64,000 bases of DNA from NCBI GenBank assembly GCA_910576935.1, contig CAJTKG010000011.1:11149-75148 (forward strand), in the 5' to 3' direction. Below, in pieces: positions 9,750 to 18,854 of the stretch. The notes below the pieces were generated by a model. That model did no database searches and had not been told where the DNA came from. It worked only from the letters and a program-made list of their open reading frames with translations. A program made the translations under genes and the position numbers. Origin of the DNA: an uncultured Muribaculaceae bacterium (GTDB lineage: Bacteria; Bacteroidota; Bacteroidia; Bacteroidales; Muribaculaceae). How positions within the stretch are numbered: position 1 is the first letter of the stretch; each line of letters begins with the position of its first letter.

Positions 9750-9783
9750 AAATTGTATTGTACAAAATTAACAAAAAAACGAC

Positions 9784-9791
9784 TAACTTTG
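9784..9791 (+). promoter_or_regulatory. -7 element upstream of menD
   Basis: TAACTTTG matches TAnnTTTG and lies 21 bases before the GTG start of menD. No well-spaced TTTG -33 box is seen; a TTG at 9758-9760 gives a 23-bp gap. Confidence 0.5.
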
Positions 9792-9812
9792 TTAGCTCAA
9801 AGAGAGAAATAA

Positions 9813-11501
9813 GTGAATTCAACCAATAAACTGTCGTGTCAGACTATAATAAATCTTTTGTCGCAGTATGGTGTCGAAGATGTCGTGCTGTCGCCGGGAT
9901 CACGTAATACACCTTTGATTATTGCCGCAAATCGCTCGCAGTCGTTGAAGACCCGTATCGTCATCGACGAACGTTCGGCCGGTTTCATTGCTCTCGGCAT
10001 TGCGATAGAGACGCGGCGTCCTGTCGCAATGATATGCACGTCAGGATCGGCCGCCTTGAATTATGGCCCGTCGCTCTCCGAGGCTTTTTATCGTCGCGTG
10101 CCGCTGATTGCGATTACGGCCGATCGTCCGGCTGAATGGATCGATCAGGATGACAGTCAGACCATAAGACAGCCGGAGCTGTTCGCCAATATTGTCAAAG
10201 GATCTTATAATCTGTCGGCCGAACGCGGCGGCAGTGTCGAGGCATGGTATTTCAACCGCGTTGTAAACGATGCACTGACAACGGCTTTGCGAGGTCCTGC
10301 CGGACCGGTACACATCAATGTACAGCTTGACGACCCACTATCGGGCTGCACGGATTCATTGACGACTCAGCGTAAGATTGAGTGCGACGAGGTGGCCGGA
10401 CTGTTGCCTGAGGAAACCGTGATACGTCTCGCCGGCGAGATTTCAGGCAAAAAGACGATGGTAATCATCGGTTTCCATCAGCCTGATTGCCGATTGTCCG
10501 ACAGTCTGTCGGTCCTTGCGGGTCTCGAGAATGTCGTCGTGCTTCACGAGGCTCAGTCAAATATAGGGTGTGTGGCAGATGCGGTCGGCAATATCGATGC
10601 GACACTCTCGATGGCAAATAGTTTCAATGTCGGAGACTATATGCCCGAACTTGTAATAACTGCCGGCGGCGCATTGCTTTCGCGTCATGTCAAAGTTTTT
10701 TTACGCGGCATCGCCGGATTGCAACACTGGCATATAGGACGCTATGACCGGGCTGTCGACTGTTTTATGAAACTCAGTCGCAGAATCGAATGCCGTCCGG
10801 CCTCGTTTTTTGCTCAGATCGCCGCCGTGGCGGCTTTGATGCCTGTTGTCAAATCGGTGCCGTTCGGCGCCATATGGCGCAAGTTACATAATAAAGCCAT
10901 GGCTAAGGTGAATACCTTTGTTGAAAATTCGCCATGGTGTGATTTCACGGCGATGGCCGCTCTGGTAAAGGCGATACCCGACGATTGGAGCGTTCATGTC
11001 AGCAACGGTACGGCTATAAGATACTTGCAACTGTTCGATTATTCGAGACTTAAACGGGTAGAGTGCAACCGCGGTGTCAGCGGCATCGACGGCTCGACGT
11101 CGACAGCCATAGGCGCGTCACTATGCTGTGATGGCACGACGCTCCTGATCACCGGCGACATGAGCGCGCAATATGATATGGGCGCTCTTGCATTCAATGA
11201 GATACCTAAGCGATTCAAGATGGTCGTGCTCAACAACTCGGGTGGCGGTATCTTCAGGTTTATAGGCACGACATCGGGCCTCGAAGAACGCGAGCGTTGT
11301 TTCGCGGCCGATGTGCGTCTGCCTTTACGTCAACTTGCCGACGGATTCGGTTTTTCCTATTACAAGGCCGAATGCGCAGATGATTTCAACAATGTCTTCG
11401 CCCGATTCCGCGACGAAGACAGCTCTCCGACGATTCTCGAACTCGTCACTCCCGCTGAGGTCAGCGCCGATGTGCTTAAGAGATTTTTCAGCAACACGTG
11501 A
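9813..11501 (+). CDS. menD: 2-succinyl-5-enolpyruvyl-6-hydroxy-3-cyclohexene-1-carboxylate synthase
   Basis: A 562-aa thiamine-diphosphate enzyme that joins isochorismate and 2-oxoglutarate in menaquinone synthesis. The N-terminal domain shows SPGSRNTPL and the ThDP Glu region; the C-terminal domain shows the ThDP-Mg motif beginning GDMSAQYDMGAL and continuing to LNNSGGGIF. It starts at GTG 9813, with the purine-rich AGAGAGAAA just upstream; this gives the standard MenD N-terminus. It heads menD-menB-menC-menE. The usual Bacteroidales partner menF is not upstream, where the strand switches to the surface-antigen gene. Confidence 0.96.
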   Translation: MNSTNKLSCQTIINLLSQYGVEDVVLSPGSRNTPLIIAANRSQSLKTRIVIDERSAGFIALGIAIETRRPVAMICTSGSAALNYGPSLSEAFYRRVPLIAITADRPAEWIDQDDSQTIRQPELFANIVKGSYNLSAERGGSVEAWYFNRVVNDALTTALRGPAGPVHINVQLDDPLSGCTDSLTTQRKIECDEVAGLLPEETVIRLAGEISGKKTMVIIGFHQPDCRLSDSLSVLAGLENVVVLHEAQSNIGCVADAVGNIDATLSMANSFNVGDYMPELVITAGGALLSRHVKVFLRGIAGLQHWHIGRYDRAVDCFMKLSRRIECRPASFFAQIAAVAALMPVVKSVPFGAIWRKLHNKAMAKVNTFVENSPWCDFTAMAALVKAIPDDWSVHVSNGTAIRYLQLFDYSRLKRVECNRGVSGIDGSTSTAIGASLCCDGTTLLITGDMSAQYDMGALAFNEIPKRFKMVVLNNSGGGIFRFIGTTSGLEERERCFAADVRLPLRQLADGFGFSYYKAECADDFNNVFARFRDEDSSPTILELVTPAEVSADVLKRFFSNT

Positions 11502-11547
11502 AATAATAAATACTACATAATATATACCACTATTAATATATACTACC

Positions 11548-12372
11548 ATGGCTCAGAGAGAATGGAAAACGATTAAGGAATATTCAGACATACTTTTTGA
11601 TTTCTATAACGGTATTGCACGTATAACAATCAACCGACCTGAGGTTTATAACGCTTTTCGTCCACAGACCAACGCCCAGATGCTCGACGCAATGGACTAT
11701 TGCCGCGAGCACTCCGAGGTGAAGGTGATAGTGCTCACGGGCGCCGGTGACAAGGCTTTTTGCTCCGGTGGCGATCAGAATTATAAGAGCCGCGGGGGGT
11801 ACAGCGACGTCGACGGCACACCGCGGCTAAATGTTCTCAGGCTTCACAAGGAGATACGTTCTATACCCAAGCCTGTGATAGCAATGGTCAACGGTTACTC
11901 TATCGGAGGCGGTAATGTGCTCAATGTTGTCTGCGACCTGTCTATCGCGTCTGAGAATGCGCGTTTCGGACAGACCGGTCCCAAGGTGGGCAGTTTCGAT
12001 GCCGGATTCGGTTCGTCGTATCTCGCCCGTTGTGTCGGTCAGAAAAAGGCGCGTGAGATATGGTATCTCTGTCGTCAGTATTCGGCAAGTGAAGCTCTTG
12101 AGATGGGAATGATCAACAAGGTTGTGCCTTTTGAGCGCCTTGAGGACGAAGTTGTCGAATGGTGCGAGACCATAATGAAACGCAGTCCGTTTGCGATCAG
12201 AATGATAAAGCGGGCACTCAACGCAGAGCTCGACGGCCAGGCCGGTCTGATGGAGTTTGCCGGTGATGCCACGCTTATGTATTATATGATGGACGAGGCG
12301 CAGGAAGGCAAAAACGCTTTTCTTGAGAAACGCGATCCCGATTTTGACAAGTTTCCACAGTTTCCCGGCTGA
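11548..12372 (+). CDS. menB: 1,4-dihydroxy-2-naphthoyl-CoA synthase
   Basis: A 274-aa crotonase-fold enzyme that closes the ring of o-succinylbenzoyl-CoA to form dihydroxynaphthoyl-CoA in menaquinone synthesis. Visible motifs are TGAGDKAFCSGGDQ (oxyanion hole), VNGYSIGGGNVLN and the MenB-specific GPKVGSFDAGFGSSYLAR segment. Length is standard. It follows menD by 46 bases, and its stop overlaps the menC start (TGATG), so translation is coupled. Confidence 0.97.
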   Translation: MAQREWKTIKEYSDILFDFYNGIARITINRPEVYNAFRPQTNAQMLDAMDYCREHSEVKVIVLTGAGDKAFCSGGDQNYKSRGGYSDVDGTPRLNVLRLHKEIRSIPKPVIAMVNGYSIGGGNVLNVVCDLSIASENARFGQTGPKVGSFDAGFGSSYLARCVGQKKAREIWYLCRQYSASEALEMGMINKVVPFERLEDEVVEWCETIMKRSPFAIRMIKRALNAELDGQAGLMEFAGDATLMYYMMDEAQEGKNAFLEKRDPDFDKFPQFPG

Positions 12373-13412
12373 TGCTGAAAGCCCAATGGTGTAAGTATCG
12401 TCTCGACTTCAGGTTTCTTGCCAAGACCTCGCGCGAATCGATGCTTTATAAAGACACATATTTCATCAGATTGTATGACGAATCGTCGCCTGAGGTCTAC
12501 GGTGTGGGCGAGTGTGGTCTATTCAAGGGCCTCAGCGCAGATGATGTCGATGGATATGAGGATATTATATCTTCGGTATGCCGCAATCCCGAAGGAGAGT
12601 TGCCGCCGATGAGCTCTATCATCATGGGATTCGAGACAGCCGCCCGCGACCTCGCCAACGGAGGCCGCCATGTTGTATATGCTTCCGACTGGCTTGACGG
12701 TCAACGGGGTATCGAAATCAACGGTCTGATATGGATGGGCGACAAGCGACTGATGCTTAAACGTGTCAAGGAAAAGATCGACGCAGGTTTCAAAGTGTTG
12801 AAACTTAAGATAGGAGGAATAGATTTTGATGAAGAACTTGATATTCTTGCTAATATACGCCGCGAATACACTCCGTCGGATCTGACAATCCGCCTTGACG
12901 CCAATGGCAGTTTTTCGGTCGACAATGCCCTTGAGCGCCTCACCCGTCTCAGTCGGTATGCGATACATTCCATCGAGCAGCCGATCAAAGCCGGTTTTAT
13001 AAGCGACATGGCGCGTATATGCCGACTGTCGCCGATCGATATAGCTCTCGACGAGGAGCTGATAGGAGTGATGCCGGATGACGGCAAACTTGATTTGCTT
13101 GACGAGATACGGCCTCGGTATATAATACTGAAACCGACACTTTGCGGAGGTTTCAGTGAAGCCGACAGGTGGATAGCGGTGGCCGAGAAGTTAGGTATAG
13201 GCTGGTGGGCCACGTCGGCCCTTGAATCTAATATAGGTCTCAATGCCATAGCCCAATGGCTTGCGGCAAAAGACAATGATCTGCCCCAGGGGCTTGGGAC
13301 AGGAGCGCTGTATCACAACAACATCCTGTCGCCAATAGAGCAGCGTGGATATGAATTGTATTACAATCACGATATAATATGGCAAATGCCCCGACTGCAA
13401 TGGCGACAATAG
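12372..13412 (+). CDS. menC: o-succinylbenzoate synthase
   Basis: A 346-aa enolase-superfamily dehydratase that makes o-succinylbenzoate. The expected residues are seen: KLKIGG (catalytic Lys pair), RLDANGSF (metal Asp), SIEQPI (metal Glu), ALDEELIG (metal Asp) and ILKPTLCGG (second Lys). The start ATG overlaps the menB stop. The 3' end overlaps menE by 34 bases. It belongs to the classical menC branch, not to the N-acylamino-acid racemase-like branch, judging by the order of motifs. Confidence 0.95.
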   Translation: MLKAQWCKYRLDFRFLAKTSRESMLYKDTYFIRLYDESSPEVYGVGECGLFKGLSADDVDGYEDIISSVCRNPEGELPPMSSIIMGFETAARDLANGGRHVVYASDWLDGQRGIEINGLIWMGDKRLMLKRVKEKIDAGFKVLKLKIGGIDFDEELDILANIRREYTPSDLTIRLDANGSFSVDNALERLTRLSRYAIHSIEQPIKAGFISDMARICRLSPIDIALDEELIGVMPDDGKLDLLDEIRPRYIILKPTLCGGFSEADRWIAVAEKLGIGWWATSALESNIGLNAIAQWLAAKDNDLPQGLGTGALYHNNILSPIEQRGYELYYNHDIIWQMPRLQWRQ

Positions 13413-14338
13413 ATGATTTTATAAAACAATGGCGTGACGGTAATGATTATATTGTCGCCCATACGTCGGGATCTACCGGACGCCCTAAAGAGATAAGACT
13501 TCTTAAATCCGATATGGTGGCTTCGGCCATGGCGACCAACAATTTTTTCGGCATTGACAGCCGGTCGGTTATCGGATTGCCTTTGTCGGTTGATTACATC
13601 GCCGGTAAGATGGCAGTCGTCAGATCATTGCTTGCCGGTTGCCGTCTGCTTGAAATGCCCGTGTCAAATGAACTGCATATAGACAGCCATATCGATCTGC
13701 TTTCTGTTGTGCCGAGTCAGATTGACAGTCTTTTGACTGATCCGTGCGTGGCCGACAGACTCGGGGCTGTCATTGTAGGTGGTGCGGCATTGTCGCCCGG
13801 CAAGAGAACGGCGTTGACCGACGCCGGTGTCAGAGCTTTTGCAAGTTACGGCATGACGGAGACATGCAGCCACGTGGCTCTGTGCGACATGAGCGTCGGT
13901 AACGATGTCTACAAGGCAATGCCCGGCATAACATTTTCTGTAGACGATCGTGATTGTCTTGTAATCGAAGCGCCTGCATTTTCATTCAGACGTCTCGTCA
14001 CAAATGATATAGTCGACCTCGTTGATTTGTCATCGTTCATATGGCGGGGGCGTTATGACAATGTCATCAACACCGGAGGCATAAAGTATGCGGCCGAAGA
14101 GCTCGAGGTGCTGTATTCGATATATATACCTGTACCGTTTTATGTAACATCAATACCTGATGACAAATGGGGTGAGGCTATAGCGGTTGTTGTCGAGTGC
14201 GATGAGGTTGAAGTTGACGGCCTTATGAGAACTTTGCGAAGCGTCGTCGACCATCTCAGGTGCCCAAAAAAAATTATTGCCGTCGACAGTCTCGAAAGAA
14301 CGTCTAACGGCAAGATAAGGCGTAACAGACTCGGCTGA
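13379..14338 (+). CDS. menE: o-succinylbenzoate-CoA ligase, short form
   Basis: A 319-aa AMP-forming acyl-CoA synthetase that activates o-succinylbenzoate with ATP and CoA. The P-loop-like A3 motif is TSGSTGRPKEI, and the later motifs SYGMTETCSHVAL and GRYDNVINTGG are present, with the C-terminal adenylation Lys in NGKIRRN. The protein is shorter than the 450-490 aa of most MenE enzymes because the part before the A3 motif is almost absent; short forms are known in Bacteroidales. Two starts are possible, ATG 13379 and ATG 13400, both inside menC. It is the last men gene here. Confidence 0.92.
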   Translation: MANAPTAMATIDDFIKQWRDGNDYIVAHTSGSTGRPKEIRLLKSDMVASAMATNNFFGIDSRSVIGLPLSVDYIAGKMAVVRSLLAGCRLLEMPVSNELHIDSHIDLLSVVPSQIDSLLTDPCVADRLGAVIVGGAALSPGKRTALTDAGVRAFASYGMTETCSHVALCDMSVGNDVYKAMPGITFSVDDRDCLVIEAPAFSFRRLVTNDIVDLVDLSSFIWRGRYDNVINTGGIKYAAEELEVLYSIYIPVPFYVTSIPDDKWGEAIAVVVECDEVEVDGLMRTLRSVVDHLRCPKKIIAVDSLERTSNGKIRRNRLG

Positions 14339-14347
14339 AAACTCTTG

Positions 14348-15046
14348 TCAGCCGAATTTACTGATTTTACGCAGCATAGGTTCGTTGAGAATCTTGATGC
14401 GGCGTCCGTCAACGACTATGATTTTCTCGGTGACAAAGGTCGACAGAGTCCTTATGGCGTTTGATGTCGTCATGTTTGACAAGTTGGCGAGATCTTCGCG
14501 TGCCATATAAATTTTGAGAGTGGCGTTGTCATCTTCGTAGCCGTAGTGGTCGCGTAGGACGATGAGAGCTTCGGCGAGACGGCCTCTGATATGTTTCTGC
14601 GTGAGATTGACGATTTTTGTGTCAGAACCGCCAAGATCGTGAGAAAGCTGACGGATGAAAAACCATGCCAGATCATTGTTTTTGGTTATAAGATCGTCGA
14701 CAATTTTGAGTGGTATCGCACCCAACAACGACGATTCGAAAGCTGCAGCGCTTGAAACATAAAGTTCCTGGGCGAAATGCGCGCGGTAGCCGAAATACTG
14801 CACCGGTCTTATAAGGCGAAGAATCTGAACTCTGCCCCCAACGCCCTCTTTGGTCTTTTTTACTTTGCCCTTAAGCAGTACCCATAGATTCTCCGGCTCG
14901 TCGCCCTCGGCGTATATCAGCTGATTCTTTTTAAAGGAATGAACAGTCAGATTGTCGGTAACCAGCCGTTTTTCCTCACTGCTGAGTATCGACCATATTG
15001 CCGCCATATCTTCATTTATGACTTTTTCGAGTGCTGCTTTTATCAT
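14348..15046 (-). CDS. Crp/Fnr-family transcription regulator
   Basis: A 232-aa regulator with an N-terminal cyclic-nucleotide-binding-like beta-roll (about 25-130, with GDEPENLWVLLKGKVKK) and a C-terminal winged helix (about 160-225, with MAREDLANLSNMTTSNAIRTL as recognition region, given here as positions 185-205). There are no N-terminal Cys residues like those of Fnr, so an iron-sulphur sensor is unlikely. It is convergent with menE, 10 bases away. A -7 box (TAAATTTG, minus strand, 15078-15085) lies upstream. Its targets cannot be told from this window. Confidence 0.9.
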   Translation of the reverse strand: MIKAALEKVINEDMAAIWSILSSEEKRLVTDNLTVHSFKKNQLIYAEGDEPENLWVLLKGKVKKTKEGVGGRVQILRLIRPVQYFGYRAHFAQELYVSSAAAFESSLLGAIPLKIVDDLITKNNDLAWFFIRQLSHDLGGSDTKIVNLTQKHIRGRLAEALIVLRDHYGYEDDNATLKIYMAREDLANLSNMTTSNAIRTLSTFVTEKIIVVDGRRIKILNEPMLRKISKFG

Positions 15047-15149
15047 ACAATGTCTAACAATGATGTTTTATAACATGCAAATTTACGAAAAAAGGAGCTT
15101 GATAAAAATAAATTCGATTTATTTATAATTGTTTAACTTTATTGGCGGT

Positions 15150-16130
15150 TTATCTGACATATGGAATGAACGCTTCATACCCTTCGTCGGCCATATGATT
15201 GAGGGGGATAAACCGAAGTGAGGCACTGTTAATGCAGTAGCGCAGGCCACCACGGTCTATGGGACCGTCAATGAAGACATGACCGAGATGTGCGTCGCCG
15301 ACGCGGCTGCGCACTTCGGTACGTTCCATGCCATGGGAACTGTCGTTTTTCACTTTGACGACATCGGGACTGACAGGTCGCGTGAAGCTTGGCCATCCAC
15401 ATCCCGAATCGAATTTGTCGGTTGATAGAAAAAGCGGTTCGCCGGTGGTTACGTCAACGTAGATGCCGGGACGTTTTTCGTCGAAATATTCGTTGCTAAA
15501 CGGTGGTTCGGTTGCGTTTTGCTGCGTAACGGCATATTGTATGCGGTTGAGACGATTGTGTAACTCACAGTCAGAAGGTCTGATATATTTATGTATATCA
15601 ATATCGGCAGAAGTAGGGCGTCCTGCATTACGCGCAACATCAAAAAGTCGAGGATCGATGTGGCAGTATCCGCCCGGGTGCTTGTCGAGGTAATCCTGAT
15701 GAAATTCTTCGGCCGTATAAAAGTTTACCAACGGTTTTATCTCCACGGCAAGCGGTCGCGAGAGACGGAGTGATTCTTTATCGAGTTCGGCGATGGCGGT
15801 ATGTTGCTGAGCGGCTGTTGTATAGTAGATGCCGGTGCGATATTGGGTGCCGACGTCGTTTCCCTGTCGATTGACCGATGTCGGGTCGATAGTCATCAGA
15901 TAGAGACGGATGAGGTAGGTCAGGTCGATTTTTGTAGTGTCGTAGACTACTCTGACGCCCTCGACGGCCTGTGTCTGACCTGTGCAGACCTCTCGGTAGG
16001 AAGGTCGGGGGATAACACTGTTGGCATATCCGACTTCGGTATCTACCACGCCATCGATCTGTTTAAAAAAATGCTCGGTTCCCCAGAAGCATCCTCCGGC
16101 AAAATAGATAGTATCGACTTTGTTGCTCAT
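15150..16130 (-). CDS. msrAB: Peptide methionine sulfoxide reductase MsrA-MsrB fusion
   Basis: A 326-aa two-domain repair enzyme. The N-terminal MsrA domain carries the active-site motif GCFWGTE and reduces the S epimer of methionine sulfoxide; the C-terminal MsrB domain has GCGWPSF and the catalytic RYCINSASLRF and reduces the R epimer. The zinc-binding Cys pairs of many MsrB proteins are not evident. I chose ATG 16130 (MSNKVDTIYFAGG); a longer frame adds 22 residues that look like read-through. There is no signal peptide, so it is cytosolic. The 17 bases at its 3' end recur in two intergenic repeats (see the repeat at 38715). Confidence 0.95.
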   Translation of the reverse strand: MSNKVDTIYFAGGCFWGTEHFFKQIDGVVDTEVGYANSVIPRPSYREVCTGQTQAVEGVRVVYDTTKIDLTYLIRLYLMTIDPTSVNRQGNDVGTQYRTGIYYTTAAQQHTAIAELDKESLRLSRPLAVEIKPLVNFYTAEEFHQDYLDKHPGGYCHIDPRLFDVARNAGRPTSADIDIHKYIRPSDCELHNRLNRIQYAVTQQNATEPPFSNEYFDEKRPGIYVDVTTGEPLFLSTDKFDSGCGWPSFTRPVSPDVVKVKNDSSHGMERTEVRSRVGDAHLGHVFIDGPIDRGGLRYCINSASLRFIPLNHMADEGYEAFIPYVR

Positions 16131-16143
16131 TTTAATGTGAGGT

Positions 16144-16488
16144 TTAGAATATATAACTTGTCGCAATGCTCTCGATGGCCTTGGTGTCGGCTGCATATTT
16201 TTTGTTGCCGTCAGCCTTTATCATGCTTTTGACCGGATAGAAGTCGGGATTTCTGCCTGCCTGATAATCGGCATATTCTTCCGAGCGTTCGCCGTCAACA
16301 CCGGCTTCGTCATCGACATTTTCATCCGAGACTTCAATCTCGGCGAGCATGTCGCTGCCGTTGACAATGGTCATTGACATCGTTGAAGGAACGATTCTCA
16401 ATTGTGGATTGCTGTCGAAACTGTCAGCGTTGGCGATATAGCGGTTTATGAGTTCGACGATATGGGCTGTTAATTTTTCGTGTGTCAT
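16144..16488 (-). CDS. Conserved-looking protein of unknown function
   Basis: A 114-aa soluble acidic protein with no family I recognise. It has a short helical N-terminus (MTHEKLTAHIVELINRYI) and an acidic middle (DENVDDEAGVDGE) followed by a charged C-terminus. It lies 13 bases upstream of msrAB on the same strand and is likely co-transcribed, but no link in function can be shown. Confidence 0.6.
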   Translation of the reverse strand: MTHEKLTAHIVELINRYIANADSFDSNPQLRIVPSTMSMTIVNGSDMLAEIEVSDENVDDEAGVDGERSEEYADYQAGRNPDFYPVKSMIKADGNKKYAADTKAIESIATSYIF

Positions 16489-16648
16489 ATTAATGAAATT
16501 TTGTTTAAGAAGATAACAACCTGCTTCGGCTCAAAGTTGAATATTGAGAAAAAATGAGCCAAATGAGCTGAGTTCCGTGAAAAAGGTTTATATTTGCGTC
16601 GGAGACAGAATGTTTGCTGTTTCGATTTCTTAAATCTAAAACCTCTCT

Positions 16649-17266
16649 ATGACAATGGAAGAAATTAAAGTAAATTATGTCAGGCCGAAATATACGCTGA
16701 ATTGGCTTGGTATGCATACGCTGTTTGTTATCGGTATCTCGATGGTGTTGGCTTTTATAACTGTCGGTTTCGATAATATGGCATGGTCGAGAACCCATGC
16801 CGGGCTTCTGACTGAAACCGGCTATAGGCTTGTCGGCCATACAATGGATTTCAGCTTTGCCGTGACTGCTATTACACTGGTTTCGATCATGATTGTCGAG
16901 TTAGCTTTCAGAAAAGCGATAAATTATTTTCAATACATCCTTATTGCCGTAGCTCTTACGGTGTTTTATCTGCTTTTGATGGCAATGACTGAAAAAATGC
17001 CATTCTGGGTGTCATATACTATTGTCTCCGCCATGACTATCGGACTTGTATCATGGTTTTTGACAGGCATAATGGATAACAGGAAGGCCGGCCGTCTGGG
17101 TGCCATGGTTATATTGGTGGAATATGTGCTTATCTTCATGCTTATACAACTTGGTTCGATGGCTTTGCTCGTGGGCAGTTTGGCTATGTTTATATTGATA
17201 GCCGTGGCGATGTATTTTTCGCTGAAGTTGAAAATGGTCGATGATGAGCTCGTTTTGAAGAAATGA
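16649..17266 (+). CDS. CreD-like membrane protein, C-terminal half only
   Basis: A 205-aa inner-membrane protein with about six hydrophobic segments. From residue 85 it matches the transmembrane half of CreD: NYFQYILIAVALTVFYLLL, a helix-rich middle, and SMALLVGSLAMFILIAVAMY. It lacks the periplasmic domain of CreD. Its stop overlaps the start of the complete CreD-like gene (17263) by four bases (ATGA), so the pair is translationally coupled. A -7 box TATATTTG lies at 16589-16596. CreD is an inner-membrane protein of unknown mechanism linked to the Cre regulon and envelope stress in gammaproteobacteria. The short protein may be a duplicated partner subunit or a decaying paralogue. Confidence 0.75.
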   Translation: MTMEEIKVNYVRPKYTLNWLGMHTLFVIGISMVLAFITVGFDNMAWSRTHAGLLTETGYRLVGHTMDFSFAVTAITLVSIMIVELAFRKAINYFQYILIAVALTVFYLLLMAMTEKMPFWVSYTIVSAMTIGLVSWFLTGIMDNRKAGRLGAMVILVEYVLIFMLIQLGSMALLVGSLAMFILIAVAMYFSLKLKMVDDELVLKK

Positions 17267-18462
17267 TGGAGAATATTTTACCGCCGCCGTTCCCGGCCCG
17301 CAAGAAGCCGATGTCCTACGGAGTCAAGATTGTACTCTTGGGGCTGCAGGCGGGAGTGCTTATGTTGGGTGCATTGCTGATATGGCTGATGGCTTATTCA
17401 CGTGATGAACGCAACAAAGATGTGGCCGATGAGATTGCTCGCGGGTGGGGTGGCAAAGTCATGATAAAAGGACCGGTCTTATTGCAGTGTCCCGATAGTG
17501 CCGGCTATGTCGTCCCCGTGCAGTTTGACTGCGATGCTGAAGTCGAGTCAAAGTCGTTGCATAGAAGCATATATGAGGCGGAGGTCTTTGATGCCCGTAT
17601 TTCTATGTCAGGCACATTCCTGAGAGAAGATGTTTCGACATCGGGCGATTACCTACTAATACAGATCGCTGTCGAGACAAAACAGGTGTCTGATTTTTCG
17701 GCGCTGAAATTTGGTGGAAAGATTTTTGAATGGGCAAAATCAGACAGTTGTCTCTATGCTTTTGTCAATTTCTCCGAAATGCCCGATAAAATTGATTTTT
17801 CTACCGGATTCAATGTGCGCGGATCATCGTCGCTTTTTATAAAGCAAATAGGGTGTGAATCGTCTGTCACGATCGACGGCGAAGCTGCCAATCCGTCGTT
17901 CAAAGGCGGTAGCCTGCCTGTTCACCGCATGGTCAGAGACAAGACGTTTACAGCCCGATGGGAGAGTAGTCTCACACCGGCCGGCATCACATATGAAGAC
18001 GATTCGGGCGCTGTGGGAACAAAATTCCTTGTCGGGGTCGACCGCTACCAAAAGGTTGTGCGATCGCTCAAATATGCTTTCATAATAATATTTCTGACAT
18101 ATGTCAGTGTGCTTTTTACTGAAATATTAATGAAACGCAATATACCGCTGCTCAATTATTTCCTGATAGGCGCTGCGCTGATTATGTTTTACTCGCTGCT
18201 TTTGGCTTTCTCCGAACATATGTCATTCGGGATGGCATATCTGATAGGAGCGGCGATGACCGTGGCTCTGATCTCAGGCTATATGTGGCGTATGCTCGGT
18301 TCGCGACGTGCCGGAATCATCAACGGGCTTATACTTATGTCGCTTTATCTGGGTTGTTTTATCCTGCTGACGATATCGACCTATGCATTGCTCCTCGGCA
18401 GTCTGATACTTTTCTGTGCAGTTGCTGCGATGATGTATGGCTCTCTTCAGATAAAGCACTGA
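17263..18462 (+). CDS. CreD-family inner-membrane protein
   Basis: A 399-aa member of the CreD family: one N-terminal membrane helix (about 22-45), the conserved start of the periplasmic domain RDERNKDVADEIARGWGGK, then GPVLLQCP, a beta-rich domain to about 265, and six C-terminal membrane helices (270-395) with HMSFGMAYLIGAAMTVALI and ALLLGSLILFCAVAAMMY. The length is slightly below the usual 430-460 aa. The gene is coupled to the half-length paralogue upstream. No creABC genes are nearby, so regulation is unknown here. Confidence 0.85.
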   Translation: MMENILPPPFPARKKPMSYGVKIVLLGLQAGVLMLGALLIWLMAYSRDERNKDVADEIARGWGGKVMIKGPVLLQCPDSAGYVVPVQFDCDAEVESKSLHRSIYEAEVFDARISMSGTFLREDVSTSGDYLLIQIAVETKQVSDFSALKFGGKIFEWAKSDSCLYAFVNFSEMPDKIDFSTGFNVRGSSSLFIKQIGCESSVTIDGEAANPSFKGGSLPVHRMVRDKTFTARWESSLTPAGITYEDDSGAVGTKFLVGVDRYQKVVRSLKYAFIIIFLTYVSVLFTEILMKRNIPLLNYFLIGAALIMFYSLLLAFSEHMSFGMAYLIGAAMTVALISGYMWRMLGSRRAGIINGLILMSLYLGCFILLTISTYALLLGSLILFCAVAAMMYGSLQIKH

Positions 18463-18471
18463 TAATAATGG

Positions 18472-18840
18472 CTATAAGTTTTTGTCTGTGTCGGCCGAGA
18501 GCGGCATTTCGGGTAGATCGATTTTGATGCCTTTGCGGTTATATTCCTCCTTGATGATATAGTTGGTGTAATCGAGCTCCTGTTTCACGCGCTCATAATA
18601 TTTTTCGGGGATGTCAAGCTCCAGAGCCTCGTTCAGATTGATTGAAAGCTTGAAGGCCGAATCTTCGAGGGTGATGTACGGTGTGATTTTTGTCACTGCT
18701 TCGCGATAGATCGCTATCTCGTCGTCAGGAAGCCGCTCGGGAGGCATCGGCTTTGACGGCGAACACGCGCAGAGACAGTTCGACAGACCGATCGCTGTAA
18801 TAAGAAGTGCTTTTGTAAAAAAAGATTTTGAAGTCATCAT
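18472..18840 (-). CDS. Putative lipoprotein
   Basis: A 122-aa exported protein. The N-terminus MMTSKSFFTKALLITAIG leads to NCLCAC, where Cys residues fit a lipobox. The mature part is acidic and helical with no recognised domain. ATG 18840 (or 18837) is preferred over the upstream in-frame ATG at 18897, because the latter adds a charged tail before the signal peptide and overlaps the upstream gene. It starts 15 bases after the stop of the 426-aa gene (18855-20135), so the two probably form an operon. Confidence 0.65.
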   Translation of the reverse strand: MMTSKSFFTKALLITAIGLSNCLCACSPSKPMPPERLPDDEIAIYREAVTKITPYITLEDSAFKLSINLNEALELDIPEKYYERVKQELDYTNYIIKEEYNRKGIKIDLPEMPLSADTDKNL

Positions 18841-18854
18841 TTTAGTTATAGTTT

